From positions 2,892,001 to 2,956,000 of the forward strand of contig NZ_CP092827.1 of NCBI RefSeq assembly GCF_022533585.1: a stretch of 64,000 nucleotides of DNA, given 5' to 3'. Numbering within the stretch: position 1 is the stretch's first letter; the number at the start of each line of letters is the position of its first letter. Both the position numbers and the translations under genes were made by a program. Under the pieces are notes generated by a model. That model was not told where the DNA came from. It ran no database searches and saw only the letters and a list, made by a program, of their open reading frames with translations. Source of the DNA: Pseudomonas sp. LS.1a (GTDB taxonomy: Bacteria > Pseudomonadota > Gammaproteobacteria > Pseudomonadales > Pseudomonadaceae). Below are positions 8,780 through 18,049 of the stretch, in pieces.

Positions 8780-10033
8780 ATGTCGGGTAAAACAACAACA
8801 ATGAACCGCACGCACTTCATTTCGGCCGCCTGGCTGGCCACCCTCGCCCTGCCGATGCCGGCCATGGCGGATTTCATCGGCGACAGCCACGCCCGGCTGG
8901 AGCTGCGCAACCACTACCTCAATCGCGACTTCCGTCAGAGCAATGCACCGCAGGCCAAGGCCGAGGAATGGGGCCAGGGCTTTACCGCCAAGCTGGAGTC
9001 GGGCTTCACCGAAGGCCCGGTCGGTTTTGGTGTCGACGCCATGGGCCAACTGGGCATCAAGCTCGACTCCAGCCGCGACCGCCGCAATACCGGCCTGCTG
9101 CCCTTCGGCCCGAACAGCCATGAACCGGTCGATGACTACAGCGAACTGGGCCTGACCGGCAAGGTGCGGGTGTCCAAGAGCACCCTGCGCCTGGGCACCT
9201 TGCAACCGATCCTGCCGGTGGTGGTGTACAACGACACCCGCCTGCTCGCCTCCACCTTCCAGGGCGGCCTGCTCACCAGCCAGGACCTGGCCGGCCTGAC
9301 CTTCAACGCCGGCCGCCTGACCAAGGCCAACCTGCGTGATTCCTCGGGCCGCGACGACATCGGCTATGGCGCCGCCAGCAGCGACCACCTGGACTTCGGC
9401 GGCGGCAGCTACGCCCTCACCCCGCAAACCAGCGTCAGCTACTACTACGCCAAGCTCGAGGACATCTACCGCCAGCAGTTCGTCGGCCTGATCGATACCC
9501 GCCCGCTGGGTGAAGGCCTGAGCCTGCGCACCGACCTGCGCTACTTCGACAGCCGCAACGACGGTGCCGAACGCGCTGGCAACATCGACAACCGCAACTT
9601 CAACGCCATGTTCACCCTCGGCGTACGGGCCCACAAGTTCACCGCCACCTGGCAGCAGATGTCCGGCGACAGTGCCTTCCCGTTCGTGAACGGCGGCGAC
9701 CCGTTCACCGTCAACCTGGTGACCTACAACACCTTTACCCGCGCCGGGCTGGACTCCTGGCAGGTGCGCTACGACTACGACTTCGTCGCCATGGGCATCC
9801 CTGGCCTGAGCTTCATGACCCGCTACACCGATGGCCGCCACGCCGAAACCGCCACCGTCAGCAATGGCCGTGAGCGCGAGCGCGACACCGACATCACCTA
9901 TGTCATCCAGAGCGGCCCGTTCAAGGACGTCAGCCTGCGCTGGCGCAACGTCACCTTCCGTTCCGGCAATGGCCTGACCAACGCCGTGGACGAAAACCGC
10001 CTGATCATCGGCTATACCGTGGCGCTGTGGTAA
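8780..10033 (+). CDS. OprD-family porin for phenylacetate (PhaK/PaaM-type)
   Basis: A 417-residue outer-membrane channel of the OprD family. A signal peptide (ISAAWLATLALPMPAMA) precedes the mature start DFIGDSHARLELRNHYLNRDF. Repeated alternating beta-strand patterns and the C-terminal DENRLIIGYTVALW with its terminal aromatic residue fit this family. It is 19 bases after paaL and 27 before paaZ, so the substrate is probably phenylacetate. The ATG at 8780 is chosen for its ribosome site (AGGGAAG); a second ATG at 8801 lacks one. Confidence 0.87.
   Translation: MSGKTTTMNRTHFISAAWLATLALPMPAMADFIGDSHARLELRNHYLNRDFRQSNAPQAKAEEWGQGFTAKLESGFTEGPVGFGVDAMGQLGIKLDSSRDRRNTGLLPFGPNSHEPVDDYSELGLTGKVRVSKSTLRLGTLQPILPVVVYNDTRLLASTFQGGLLTSQDLAGLTFNAGRLTKANLRDSSGRDDIGYGAASSDHLDFGGGSYALTPQTSVSYYYAKLEDIYRQQFVGLIDTRPLGEGLSLRTDLRYFDSRNDGAERAGNIDNRNFNAMFTLGVRAHKFTATWQQMSGDSAFPFVNGGDPFTVNLVTYNTFTRAGLDSWQVRYDYDFVAMGIPGLSFMTRYTDGRHAETATVSNGRERERDTDITYVIQSGPFKDVSLRWRNVTFRSGNGLTNAVDENRLIIGYTVALW
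8791..8801 (+). promoter_or_regulatory. Candidate Hfq/Crc catabolite-repression motif at the porin start
   Basis: AACAACAACAA lies within the first seven codons of the porin mRNA and matches the Pseudomonas Hfq/Crc target AAnAANAA. Phenylacetate genes are typical targets of this translational repression. Identified by eye only. Confidence 0.5.
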
Positions 10034-10060
10034 CAGCGCCCCTCTACATTGGAGAACAGC

Positions 10061-12112
10061 ATGTCTGCCGCCCCTACCCTGCAAAGCTTCATCGCTGGCC
10101 GCTGGCTTGGCCAGCAAGGCGCCCAGGCCCTGCGCAGCGCCCTGGACGGCCACGTCCTGGCCTACAGCCACGAAGAACGTCCGGATTTCGCCGAGGCCGT
10201 GGACTTTGCCCGCGGCCGTGGCCTGGCCGCGCTGATGGCCATGGACTTCCAGCAACGCGCTGCCCGCCTGAAGGCGCTGGCCCTGTACCTGGCCGAGCGC
10301 AAGGAACAGCTCTACGCCCTGTCCCACCACAGCGGCGCCACCCGTGCCGACAGCTGGATCGACATCGAAGGCGGCAACGCCACGCTGTTCTCCTATGCAG
10401 GTATTGGCAGCCGTGAGTTGCCGTCGGGCAACCTGGTGCACGAAGGCCCGGCGATCCCGCTGGGCAAGCAAGGCCATTTTGCCGGCAGCCACATCCTGGT
10501 GCCGCGCGCCGGCGTGGCGGTGCACATCAACGCCTTCAACTTCCCCATCTGGGGCATGCTGGAGAAGTTCGCCCCGACCTTCCTGGCGGGCATGCCGTGC
10601 ATCGTCAAGCCTGCGACCTCGACCAGCTACCTGACCGAGGCCGTGGTGCGGCTGATGAACGCATCCGGCCTGTTGCCCGAAGGCAGCCTGCAACTGGTGA
10701 TCGGCAGCACCGGCGACCTGCTCGACCGCCTGCAAGGCCAGGACGTGGTGACCTTCACCGGTTCAGCCGACACCGCCGCCAGGTTGCGCGTCACACCGAA
10801 CCTGGTCCGCAACTCGGTGCCGTTCACCGCCGAAGCCGATTCGCTGAACTGCGCCATCCTCGGCCCGGACGTGACCCCCGACAGCGAAGAGTTCGACCTG
10901 TACATCAAGGAGGTGGTCCGCGAAATGACCACCAAGGCCGGGCAGAAATGCACCGCCATCCGCCGCGCCATCGTACCGGCCAGGCACATCGACGCCGTTG
11001 CCACACGCCTGCGCGAGCGGCTGAGCAAGGTGGTGGTCGGTGACCCGTCGCTGGAGGGTGTGCGCATGGGCGCCCTGGCATCCCACGACCAGCAACACGA
11101 TGTGGCCGAGCGGGTGCGCAGCCTGCTGCAGAGCTGCGACCAACTGTTCGGCGCCAGCGACGGTTTCGCACCGCGTGGCGAGGGTGTGGCCGAGGGCGCG
11201 TTCTTCGCCCCGACCCTGCTGCAGGCCCGTGACCCGCATGCCGAAGGCGGTGCCCATGATATCGAAGCGTTCGGCCCGGTCAGCACGCTGATGGCCTATG
11301 ACGACCTCGATGAAGCCCTGGCGCTGGCCGCGCGTGGCAAAGGCAGCCTGGTGGCGACCCTGGTCACCGCCGACCGTAGCGTAGCGGCCAAGGCCATCCC
11401 GGTGGCCGCTGCCTGGCATGGCCGGCTGCTGGTACTCGACAGCGAGGCGGCCAAGGAATCCACGGGGCATGGCTCGCCATTGCCACAACTCAAGCACGGC
11501 GGCCCGGGCCGCGCTGGTGGTGGTGAAGAGTTGGGTGGCCTGCGTGCGGTCAAGCATTACCTGCAACGCGCTGCAGTACAGGGTTCGCCGAGCATGCTCA
11601 CGGCGGTAACCGGCGAATACGTGCGCGGTGGCGAAGTGATCGAAACCGAAGTACACCCGTTCCGCCGCTATTTCGAGCAACTGCGCATCGGCGAGTCGCT
11701 GCTCACCCACCGCCGTACCGTGACCGAAGCCGACCTGGTCAACTTCGGCTGCCTGTCGGGCGACCATTTCTACATGCACTTCGACGAGATCGCCGCCAAG
11801 CAATCGCAGTTCGGCAAGCGCATCGCCCACGGCTACTTCGTGTTGTCGGCAGCGGCCGGGCTGTTCGTCTCGCCAGGTGAAGGCCCGGTACTGGCCAACT
11901 ACGGCCTGGATACCCTGCGCTTCATCAACCCGGTGGGCATCGGCGACACCATCCAGGCACGCCTGACCTGCAAGCGCAAGATCGACCAGGGCAAGACCAG
12001 CCCGCTGGGCCAGCCCCAGGGCGTGGTGGCGTGGGATGTGGAGGTGACCAACCAGTTGGGTGAACTGGTCGCCAGCTACGACATCCTCACCCTGGTGCTG
12101 AAAAAGCCCTGA
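10061..12112 (+). CDS. paaZ: Bifunctional oxepin-CoA hydrolase/3-oxo-5,6-dehydrosuberyl-CoA semialdehyde dehydrogenase
   Basis: A 683-residue fusion. Residues about 1-520 are an NADP-dependent aldehyde dehydrogenase with catalytic glutamate in [12 protein letters not shown] and catalytic cysteine in [12 protein letters not shown]. Residues about 530-683 are an (R)-specific enoyl-CoA hydratase-like MaoC domain with the [13 protein letters not shown] hot-dog motif. The hydratase opens the oxepin ring and the dehydrogenase oxidises the aldehyde. A good ribosome site (TTGGAGAAC) precedes the ATG at 10061. Both catalytic halves look intact. In Pseudomonas this gene is also called paaN. Confidence 0.96.
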   Translation: MSAAPTLQSFIAGRWLGQQGAQALRSALDGHVLAYSHEERPDFAEAVDFARGRGLAALMAMDFQQRAARLKALALYLAERKEQLYALSHHSGATRADSWIDIEGGNATLFSYAGIGSRELPSGNLVHEGPAIPLGKQGHFAGSHILVPRAGVAVHINAFNFPIWGMLEKFAPTFLAGMPCIVKPATSTSYLTEAVVRLMNASGLLPEGSLQLVIGSTGDLLDRLQGQDVVTFTGSADTAARLRVTPNLVRNSVPFTAEADSLNCAILGPDVTPDSEEFDLYIKEVVREMTTKAGQKCTAIRRAIVPARHIDAVATRLRERLSKVVVGDPSLEGVRMGALASHDQQHDVAERVRSLLQSCDQLFGASDGFAPRGEGVAEGAFFAPTLLQARDPHAEGGAHDIEAFGPVSTLMAYDDLDEALALAARGKGSLVATLVTADRSVAAKAIPVAAAWHGRLLVLDSEAAKESTGHGSPLPQLKHGGPGRAGGGEELGGLRAVKHYLQRAAVQGSPSMLTAVTGEYVRGGEVIETEVHPFRRYFEQLRIGESLLTHRRTVTEADLVNFGCLSGDHFYMHFDEIAAKQSQFGKRIAHGYFVLSAAAGLFVSPGEGPVLANYGLDTLRFINPVGIGDTIQARLTCKRKIDQGKTSPLGQPQGVVAWDVEVTNQLGELVASYDILTLVLKKP

Positions 12113-12194
12113 CGCGGCCGTTGGTCAGGGGCGGTCGGCATTCAACCGACCTCACCTGGCCGTTGCCACTCTCATTCAATGAGCACCAAGCATT

Positions 12195-12285
12195 CCTGTG
12201 GGAGCGGCTTTAGCCGCGAAGAATCCAACGCGGTGCATGGCACCGGCTACGCCGGTGTTCGCGGCTAAAGCCGCTCCAACAGGGG
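12195..12285. repeat. REPIN-like inverted REP pair, copy 1
   Basis: Outer REP arms GTGGGAGCGGCTTTAGCCGC and GCGGCTAAAGCCGCTCCAAC flank a conserved spacer (ATCCAACGCGGTGCATGGC, then an ACCGGC hairpin). Near-identical whole units occur at 36324-36415 and 49111-49203, and a related one at 22029-22117. The rest of the gap between paaZ and the next gene shows no gene. Confidence 0.85.
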
Positions 12286-12312
12286 CCGCGCAAGGTCGTG
12301 CAGCTCGGGGAA

Positions 12313-12582
12313 TCACATTGTCGCCGCCGGCCCCCCCGCCGACGGGTTCGGCTTGCTCCCCGACACCCGCCAGCTCACTGCGGTAATCCCGTAGCGCTCT
12401 GCCATTGGCCTGCTGACTTTCCTTATCTTCTCCCGGCCGAACCTGGGAATGATGCCGATGCCCGCATCGCAACTTGCCCAATGCCAGGCCTCGACATTGT
12501 CCAGCTGCTCCAGGCGGATGATGAAACTGCGCGGCTGGCCATGCAGCTGGTAATCGATGATGTAGAGCTGTGGGCTAGGCAT
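12313..12582 (-). CDS. Conserved Pseudomonas hypothetical protein (DUF6555-like)
   Basis: An 89-residue soluble protein beginning MPSPQLYIIDYQLHGQPRSF and containing RLEQLDNVEAWHWASCDAGI. Small proteins of this type are common in Pseudomonas, where I recall them as DUF6555; no function is known. A purine-rich ribosome site (GAGGAGGCC) precedes the ATG. The C-terminal 20 residues (SGSKPNPSAGGPAATM) look less conserved. It lies on the opposite strand from the paa genes and beside a KGG stress gene. Confidence 0.65.
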   Translation of the reverse strand: MPSPQLYIIDYQLHGQPRSFIIRLEQLDNVEAWHWASCDAGIGIIPRFGREKIRKVSRPMAERYGITAVSWRVSGSKPNPSAGGPAATM

Positions 12583-12651
12583 CGCAGGGGCCTCCTCTTC
12601 TCCATGGATGACACCCTGATTGATCGGGGTATGCGCCGAAAATTCAAAAAA

Positions 12652-12861
12652 TCACTGATGGCGACCTTTGCCGTGGCTGTTTTGCCCACCCTTGCGGCCG
12701 GCGTCCGAAGCCCGCTGGCGGTCATTGGCAAAATTGCCGCCAGAAACCTGACCACCCTTGTGCCCGGCGCGGGAAGCCCGTTCCCGGTCGTTGGCGAAGT
12801 TGCCTGGGTTGGTTTCCTTGTTGCCGCCACGGTGGCTGGTGCGGTCTTGGTCCTGCGCCAT
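12652..12861 (-). CDS. KGG-domain stress-induced protein
   Basis: A 69-residue hydrophilic protein with the repeated motif GNFANDRERASRAGHKGGQ (about residues 20-38) and GNFANDRQRASDAGRKGGQ (about 42-60), the KGG/YciG/Con-10 repeat of stress-induced proteins. The start ATG at 12859-12861 is preceded by AAGGAGA; an upstream in-frame extension lacks such a site. A second KGG gene lies at 29570-29746. In other bacteria these proteins accumulate in stationary phase or osmotic stress; the biochemical role is unknown. The 194-base upstream gap (12862-13055) holds its promoter but no clear boxes. Confidence 0.88.
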   Translation of the reverse strand: MAQDQDRTSHRGGNKETNPGNFANDRERASRAGHKGGQVSGGNFANDRQRASDAGRKGGQNSHGKGRHQ

Positions 12862-13055
12862 GTCGTTTCTCCTTGCGATGGTTTGGCGGGATGCATGGAT
12901 CTGCGCCTTACCTTGGTTCCGAACACTCGAACGCTGGCTCTGCTCAATGGTTTTGCCCTCAGCCGACGTGTGGCGCGAAACACATGCGGGCACAATATTG
13001 GTGCCACGGCGACCGTTCGCGGGCTTGCGCGCGTAGAGGCCAGCACAGGCAACCG

Positions 13056-13607
13056 CTAGGCATGCACACTCCAATGACACGCCTCCAGCTCGATCGGCAT
13101 CTCGTCAATGGCCTGGATCATGCCGCTCTCCAGGGCTTCCCGTGGCCCGAGTATGCGCGGGTAGGCCATCAGGTAGCGCGGCACATCCAGTACCTCGGCC
13201 GCGCCCTCGGTCCGCTCGGCGACGATCTGTGCATACAGCCGCAGGTCATAGTCCAGGCTCATCGCATATTCGGCCATGCGTGAATGGTCCACCGAGCCGT
13301 GCAAGGTCCAGTGGAAAGGATGGAACAGGAACTTGCTGCAACTGCACGCCGTGCGCCGGTCCCCGGCCAGGAACAGGATGTTGCCCATGGATTCCACCGT
13401 GCCCAGGTTGTGGGTATGCACCTCGACCGGTAATGCCCGCAGAAAGTTGTACAAGGTAAACCCGTAACTGCACTCGCCGCCCATGGTGGCGATGTTCAGC
13501 TGCAGGACCTCGGCGCCCTGCTGCAACGCCCGCGAACAGGTGTTGATCAGGTTGCCACAGGTGGACGAATTGATCGGCCCGGTGAAGTGGACGATATGTC
13601 TGGCCAT
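13056..13607 (-). CDS. ClpP-like serine protease family protein
   Basis: A 183-residue protein of the ClpP/crotonase fold, related to ATP-dependent protease proteolytic subunits but divergent. The nucleophile motif is LGTVESMGNILFLAG (Ser73) and the histidine region is FLFHPFHWT (His96 or His99). The acid region reads ALESGMIQAIDEMPIE, where the aligned aspartate is not obvious. No Clp ATPase gene is nearby. A GGAGG ribosome site precedes the ATG. It could be a stand-alone protease or a non-proteolytic fold member. Confidence 0.7.
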   Translation of the reverse strand: MARHIVHFTGPINSSTCGNLINTCSRALQQGAEVLQLNIATMGGECSYGFTLYNFLRALPVEVHTHNLGTVESMGNILFLAGDRRTACSCSKFLFHPFHWTLHGSVDHSRMAEYAMSLDYDLRLYAQIVAERTEGAAEVLDVPRYLMAYPRILGPREALESGMIQAIDEMPIELEACHWSVHA

Positions 13608-13628
13608 GCTTGCCTCCAGGGTGGCAGG

Positions 13629-14003
13629 TCATTCCTTGGTCTTCTGCGCATCGTCACCCTGCCCGGCCATCTGCCGGTACTGCTTGCGCAAGGCATGCAA
13701 CTCGGCCGGGTCCATGTCTTCAAGGTCCAGCAGCGCTTTGTGCGCCCGTTGCGTGGTGCGCAGCAGTTCGTCGATCTTGATGTGCAGTTCGTCGTTGTCG
13801 CGGTTCTGGGTGTTCTGGATGAGGAACACCATGAGGAAGGTGATGATGGTGGTCGAGGTGTTGATCACCAGTTGCCAGGTGTCGTTGAAGCCGAACAACG
13901 GCCCGGTCAATGCCCAGCTCAGGATCAGCAGGCAGGCGATGCCGAAGGTCAGCGGGCGGCCGGACCAATTGGCCAGCCACTGGGCAAAACGGTCGAATTT
14001 CAT
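13629..14003 (-). CDS. Low-affinity iron permease family small membrane protein
   Basis: A 124-residue protein with two hydrophobic helices (about residues 16-33 and 42-61). It has the family hallmarks GRPLTFGIACLLILSWALTG and the TITFLMVFLIQNTQNRD segment, followed by a charged coiled C-terminus. Bacterial members are annotated as low-affinity iron permease family, but function is unproven. The start ATG at 14001-14003 follows GGAGGAAGG; longer in-frame starts have no such site. It ends 21 bases before the ClpP-like gene and may be co-transcribed with it. Confidence 0.75.
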   Translation of the reverse strand: MKFDRFAQWLANWSGRPLTFGIACLLILSWALTGPLFGFNDTWQLVINTSTTIITFLMVFLIQNTQNRDNDELHIKIDELLRTTQRAHKALLDLEDMDPAELHALRKQYRQMAGQGDDAQKTKE

Positions 14004-14169
14004 CCTGGCGCCCTTCCTCCGCAGCAGATATGCGGTGGAAACGTCGCGCGCTGCAAAGTTCAACGCGGTATGGCCTTTTCCGTTGGTCAACCGTGCTGAA
14101 CCCTGGCCGCTGTTCACCAGTCGCACCTTCAGAGTGACCGAACAAGGACCCGGTAATGAGGAAGGCAGC

Positions 14170-15087
14170 GTGAGCGATATCCGCATCGGCATCTCCGGTT
14201 GGCGCTACGGTCCGTGGCGCAAGGATTTCTACCCGAAGGGCCTGCCCCAGGACGACGAACTGGCGTTCGCTTCGCGGGCGGTCAACAGCATCGAGATCAA
14301 CGGCTCGTTCTACAGCCTGCAAACGCCCGAACGCTACCAGGGCTGGCGTGACGACACCCCGCCCGGCTTCGTGTTCGCGGTCAAGGCCCCGCGTTACATC
14401 ACCCATGTGCGTCGGCTAAGGGATATCGAAGAACCCATGGCCAATTTCTTCGCTTCCGGGCCGCTGCTGCTCGGCAAGAAGCTAGGGCCATTCCTCTGGC
14501 AGTTTCCACCGAACATGAAGTTCGACGAGGCCCGCTTCAGCCGTTTTCTCGAGCTGCTGCCACACAGCCGCAAGGCCGCCCGCGACTGCGCGCTGGGGTG
14601 TGCGCAACGCCTGAGGGACAACGGCAGTACCGATATCAAGGGCAACGCACGGCTACGCCACGCCGTGGAAATTCGTAATGAGAGTTTTTTGTGCGAAGCC
14701 TTCATCAAGCTGCTGCGCAAACACCGGGTGGCGCTGGTGGTGGCCGACAGCGCCGGGAAATGGCCTTACGTCGAAGATGTCACCGCCGACTTCGTGTACA
14801 TGCGCCTGCATGGCGATGTCGAGCTGTACAGCAGTGGCTATACCGCCCAGGCGCTGCGGCGCTGGAAGCAGCGCATCCAGCACTGGAGCCAGGGGCGGCA
14901 GGCCGACGATGCCCAGCTGGTCGTGCCGGGGCCGCCACCACGGCGCGCGACCCGTGACGTCTACTGCTATTTCGACAACGACCAGAAAGTCCATGCACCC
15001 TATGACGCCCGGCGCCTGCTGCAGAAGCTGTCGCTGGACCATGAGCTGATGACCGAGCCTGGCGTGGTGCCGGAGGTGGCGCTGTGA
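14170..15087 (+). CDS. DUF72 (YecE-like) protein
   Basis: A 305-residue TIM-barrel-like DUF72 protein. Signatures are IRIGISGWRYGPWRKDFYP at the N-terminus, NSIEINGSFYSLQTPERYQG, then FVFAVKAPRYITH and later VYMRLHGDVELY. The biochemical role of the family is unknown. A GTG start at 14170 with GAAGG upstream fits the family N-terminus; no ATG in frame is close. Its stop overlaps the next gene's GTG start, making it the first gene of a tight four-gene unit with ybhP-, clsB- and ybhN-like genes. Confidence 0.85.
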   Translation: MSDIRIGISGWRYGPWRKDFYPKGLPQDDELAFASRAVNSIEINGSFYSLQTPERYQGWRDDTPPGFVFAVKAPRYITHVRRLRDIEEPMANFFASGPLLLGKKLGPFLWQFPPNMKFDEARFSRFLELLPHSRKAARDCALGCAQRLRDNGSTDIKGNARLRHAVEIRNESFLCEAFIKLLRKHRVALVVADSAGKWPYVEDVTADFVYMRLHGDVELYSSGYTAQALRRWKQRIQHWSQGRQADDAQLVVPGPPPRRATRDVYCYFDNDQKVHAPYDARRLLQKLSLDHELMTEPGVVPEVAL

Positions 15088-15869
15088 ACAGGACCCTGCC
15101 TGCCCCGCACTGCATCTTCGACAAGGTTACCGCCGTGCATCGGCTGAATGTACTGACGCTGAACGTGCACAAGGGCTTCACCTTCTTCAATCGGCGCTTC
15201 ATCCTGCCCGAGTTGCGCGAAGCCGTGCGCGCCACCGGCGCCGACCTGGTGTTCCTGCAGGAGGTGCACGGTAGCCACCAGCAACACGCCTTGCGCCACC
15301 CGGCCTGGCCGGATACGCCCCAGTACGAGTTCCTGGCCGACAGCATGTGGCCACAGTACGCTTACGGCCGCAATGCCGTGTACCCCCACGGGGACCACGG
15401 CAATGCCCTGCTGTCGAAATTCCCCATCAGATGCTTCGACAACCTGGACGTTTCGGTACAGGGCAACGAGCAGCGCGGCCTGCTGCATTGCCAACTGGAG
15501 GTGCCAGGCCATGACCAGGTGCATGCGGTGTGCGTGCACCTGGGCCTGCGCGAGGCGCACCGGCAACGCCAGGTGAGGCTGCTGCTGGACCTGCTCGACA
15601 GCCTGCCGCCCAAGGCGCCGGTGATCGTTGCCGGCGATTTCAATGATTGGCGGCTGAAGGCCGATACGGTGCTGAGCGAACACCTGGTAGAAGCCTTCGG
15701 CGAGCATTTCGGCACCCCGGCTCGCAGCTTTCCGGCGCGTCTGCCACTGCTGCGCCTGGACCGCATCTACCTGCGCAACGCCATGCCCGGCACTGCCCGG
15801 GTGCTGTCGAAGTACCCGTGGTCGCACCTCTCCGACCACGCCCCTTTGGCTGCGGAGATCAACCTGTGA
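15084..15869 (+). CDS. Endonuclease/exonuclease/phosphatase family protein, YbhP-like
   Basis: A 261-residue EEP-fold metal-dependent hydrolase. Motifs in order are VLTLNVHKGF, DLVFLQEVHG (metal-binding glutamate), VIVAGDFNDWR (catalytic aspartate/asparagine) and YPWSHLSDHAPLAAEI (catalytic histidine). The GTG start overlaps the preceding stop by 4 bases, and the end overlaps the next GTG by 4. The order with ClsB- and YbhN-like proteins matches the E. coli ybhPON operon, which suggests a membrane-lipid role. Confidence 0.88.
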   Translation: MNRTLPAPHCIFDKVTAVHRLNVLTLNVHKGFTFFNRRFILPELREAVRATGADLVFLQEVHGSHQQHALRHPAWPDTPQYEFLADSMWPQYAYGRNAVYPHGDHGNALLSKFPIRCFDNLDVSVQGNEQRGLLHCQLEVPGHDQVHAVCVHLGLREAHRQRQVRLLLDLLDSLPPKAPVIVAGDFNDWRLKADTVLSEHLVEAFGEHFGTPARSFPARLPLLRLDRIYLRNAMPGTARVLSKYPWSHLSDHAPLAAEINL

Positions 15870-17068
15870 ACCGACCCTGGGTAGACGGCAACAGCGTGCA
15901 GTTGCTGATCAATGGCGAGCAATACTACCCCCGTGTGTTCGAGGCCATGGCCCACGCTCGGGAGGAAATCCTGCTGGAGACCTTCATCATCTTCGATGAC
16001 AAGGTCGGCCAGCAGTTGCAGCAGGTACTGATCGATGCCGCCCGGCGCGGCGTGCGTGTCGAAGTGGCCGTGGATGGCTACGGTACGGCCGACCTGCCTG
16101 CGCCGTTCATTGCCGCCATGACCGATGCCGGGGTCAGTTTCCACGCCTTCGACCCGCAGCCGCGGCTGGTGGGCATGCGCACCAACCTGTTCCGGCGCCT
16201 GCACCGCAAGATCGTGGTGGTCGACGGTGAGCGGGCATTCATCGGCGGCATCAACTACAGCGCCGACCACCTGGGCGACTTTGGTGCCATGGCCAAGCAG
16301 GACTATGCCGTCGAAGTCACCGGCCCGGTGGTGGCGCAAGTGCATGCCGCCAGCAAGCGCCTGATGTCGCCGGTGCTGCAGCCACCCAGCGCGGTGCGGC
16401 CGCTGACCGAGCCTGCCGGTGCCAGCAGCGCGGTGCTGATCGAGCGCGACAACGGGCTGCGCAGTACCGATATCGAAGCCCACTACCTGCAGGCGTTCCG
16501 CAGTGCCCGGCAGCGCATCGTGGTGGCCAACGCCTATTTCTTCCCGGGCTACCGGCTGATGCGCGAACTGCGCAATGCGTCCCGGCGTGGCGTGGAGGTG
16601 CAGCTGATCCTGCAGGGTCAGCCGGACATGCGCTGGGTACGGGCGCTGTCGCGGCTGCTGTACAACTACCTGCTGCGCGACGGTGTGGCCATTCACGAGT
16701 ACTGCCAGCGGCCCTTGCACGGCAAGGTGGCGCTGGTGGACGACCAGTGGGCCACCGTCGGCTCCAGCAACCTGGACCCGTTGAGCCTGTCGTTCAACCT
16801 GGAAGCCAACCTGTTCATCCGTGATCGTGCCTTCAACCATCAACTCAACCAGCACCTGCAGGCGCTGGCCCGCGATCAATGCAAGCCGGTCACCCTGGAG
16901 CGCATGGTCCGTGGCTACTGGTGGCGGGCGCCGCTGATCTTCGTGTGTTTCCACGTGATCCGCCATTTCCCGCGGATTGCCGGCTGGTTCCCGGCGCACC
17001 GCCAGCGCTTGCGCTCGGTGCAGCCGGAGGCCGAGGTACAGGGTGACTATCACGAGGGCAAGACCTGA
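15866..17068 (+). CDS. clsB: Cardiolipin synthase B
   Basis: A 400-residue phospholipase D superfamily enzyme with two HKD motifs, LHRKIVVVDGERAFIGG (about residues 111-127) and LHGKVALVDDQWATVGSSN (about 285-303). This spacing fits ClsB/YbhO, which makes cardiolipin from phosphatidylglycerol and phosphatidylethanolamine. GTG start overlaps the upstream gene by 4 bases; its TGA overlaps the ATG of the next gene (TGATG). No N-terminal membrane helices are present, again as in ClsB rather than ClsA. Confidence 0.88.
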   Translation: MNRPWVDGNSVQLLINGEQYYPRVFEAMAHAREEILLETFIIFDDKVGQQLQQVLIDAARRGVRVEVAVDGYGTADLPAPFIAAMTDAGVSFHAFDPQPRLVGMRTNLFRRLHRKIVVVDGERAFIGGINYSADHLGDFGAMAKQDYAVEVTGPVVAQVHAASKRLMSPVLQPPSAVRPLTEPAGASSAVLIERDNGLRSTDIEAHYLQAFRSARQRIVVANAYFFPGYRLMRELRNASRRGVEVQLILQGQPDMRWVRALSRLLYNYLLRDGVAIHEYCQRPLHGKVALVDDQWATVGSSNLDPLSLSFNLEANLFIRDRAFNHQLNQHLQALARDQCKPVTLERMVRGYWWRAPLIFVCFHVIRHFPRIAGWFPAHRQRLRSVQPEAEVQGDYHEGKT

Positions 17069-18015
17069 TGGCGCGAAAACACTGGCAAACCTGGGGCAAA
17101 CGGCTGTTCACCCTGGCATTCCTGATCCTGATCCCTGCGCTGCTGTACCTGCTGGCGCGCAACCTGGACTGGAACGAGGTGCGCCAGTCATTGCTGGCCT
17201 ACAAGCCTGGCAACCTGGCCATCGGCCTGGCGCTGGCCGGGTGCAGCTACCTGACGTTCGCGAGTTACGATCTGCTGGCGCGGGCCTACACCGGCCACCA
17301 CCTGCCGGCTCGCCAGGTTTTGCCGGTGGCCTTCGTGTGCTACGCCTTCAACCTCAATTTCACCACCTGGGTGGGTGGCGTTGCCTTGCGCTACCGGCTA
17401 TACAGCCGCCTGGGCCTGGACACACCGACCATCACCCGCATCCTCACCCTGGGCCTGCTGACCAACTGGATGGGCTACATGCTGCTGGCTGGCACGGTGT
17501 TCGCCTTGCGCCTGGTCGAGCTACCCGCCAACTGGGCGGTGGGCGCCACCGGCCTGCAACTGATCGGCCTGGTATTGCTGGCGATTTCTGCAGGCTACCT
17601 GCTGGCCTGTGGTTTCGCCAAAAAGCGCACCTGGCGCTGGCGCGACCATGAGGTAACGCTGCCGTCGCTGCGCCTGGCGCTGTGCCAGGTCGTGCTGGGT
17701 GCCAGCAACTGGGCGCTGATGGCACTGCTGATCTTCTGGCTGCTGCCTGGCGAAGCCTTCTACCCGTCGATACTTGGCATCCTGCTGATCAGCTGTGTGG
17801 CAGGTGTGGTCGCGCATATCCCGGCCGGGCTGGGTGTGCTGGAAACGGTATTCCTGGCCCTGCTGCACGGGCAGCTGGCCCAGGGTTCGCTGGTGGCGGC
17901 CCTGCTGGGCTACCGTACGCTGTACTACCTGGTGCCGCTGTTGCTGGCGGTGCTTGTCTACCTGGTCCTGGAGAAACGCGCCAAAGCCATGCGCCGGCGC
18001 GACAAGCCCGCCTGA
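17068..18015 (+). CDS. YbhN-like inner-membrane protein (flippase-like/UPF0104)
   Basis: A 315-residue integral membrane protein with about eight hydrophobic segments, matching the lysylphosphatidylglycerol synthetase transmembrane/UPF0104 family (YbhN). Characteristic parts are YAFNLNFTTWVGGVALRYRL and the HIPAGLGVLETVFLALL segment. There is no C-terminal acyltransferase domain, so it is not MprF. Coupling to ClsB suggests a role in lipid translocation or anionic phospholipid metabolism. This is inference from context. Confidence 0.83.
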   Translation: MARKHWQTWGKRLFTLAFLILIPALLYLLARNLDWNEVRQSLLAYKPGNLAIGLALAGCSYLTFASYDLLARAYTGHHLPARQVLPVAFVCYAFNLNFTTWVGGVALRYRLYSRLGLDTPTITRILTLGLLTNWMGYMLLAGTVFALRLVELPANWAVGATGLQLIGLVLLAISAGYLLACGFAKKRTWRWRDHEVTLPSLRLALCQVVLGASNWALMALLIFWLLPGEAFYPSILGILLISCVAGVVAHIPAGLGVLETVFLALLHGQLAQGSLVAALLGYRTLYYLVPLLLAVLVYLVLEKRAKAMRRRDKPA

Positions 18016-18049
18016 ACCTGACAAGGGCCTGTGGCCCCGGAGGTGGCAA

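Noticed and set aside
8711..10735. Minus-strand open frame of 674 codons opposite the porin and paaZ
   Set aside because: Low-complexity Ala/Gly/Gln/Val composition and no recognisable domain; the opposite strand carries two real genes.
12107..12131. CCCTGAC...GTCAGGG hairpin at the end of paaZ as a terminator
   Set aside because: The stem includes the stop codon, the loop is long, and no T-run follows it.
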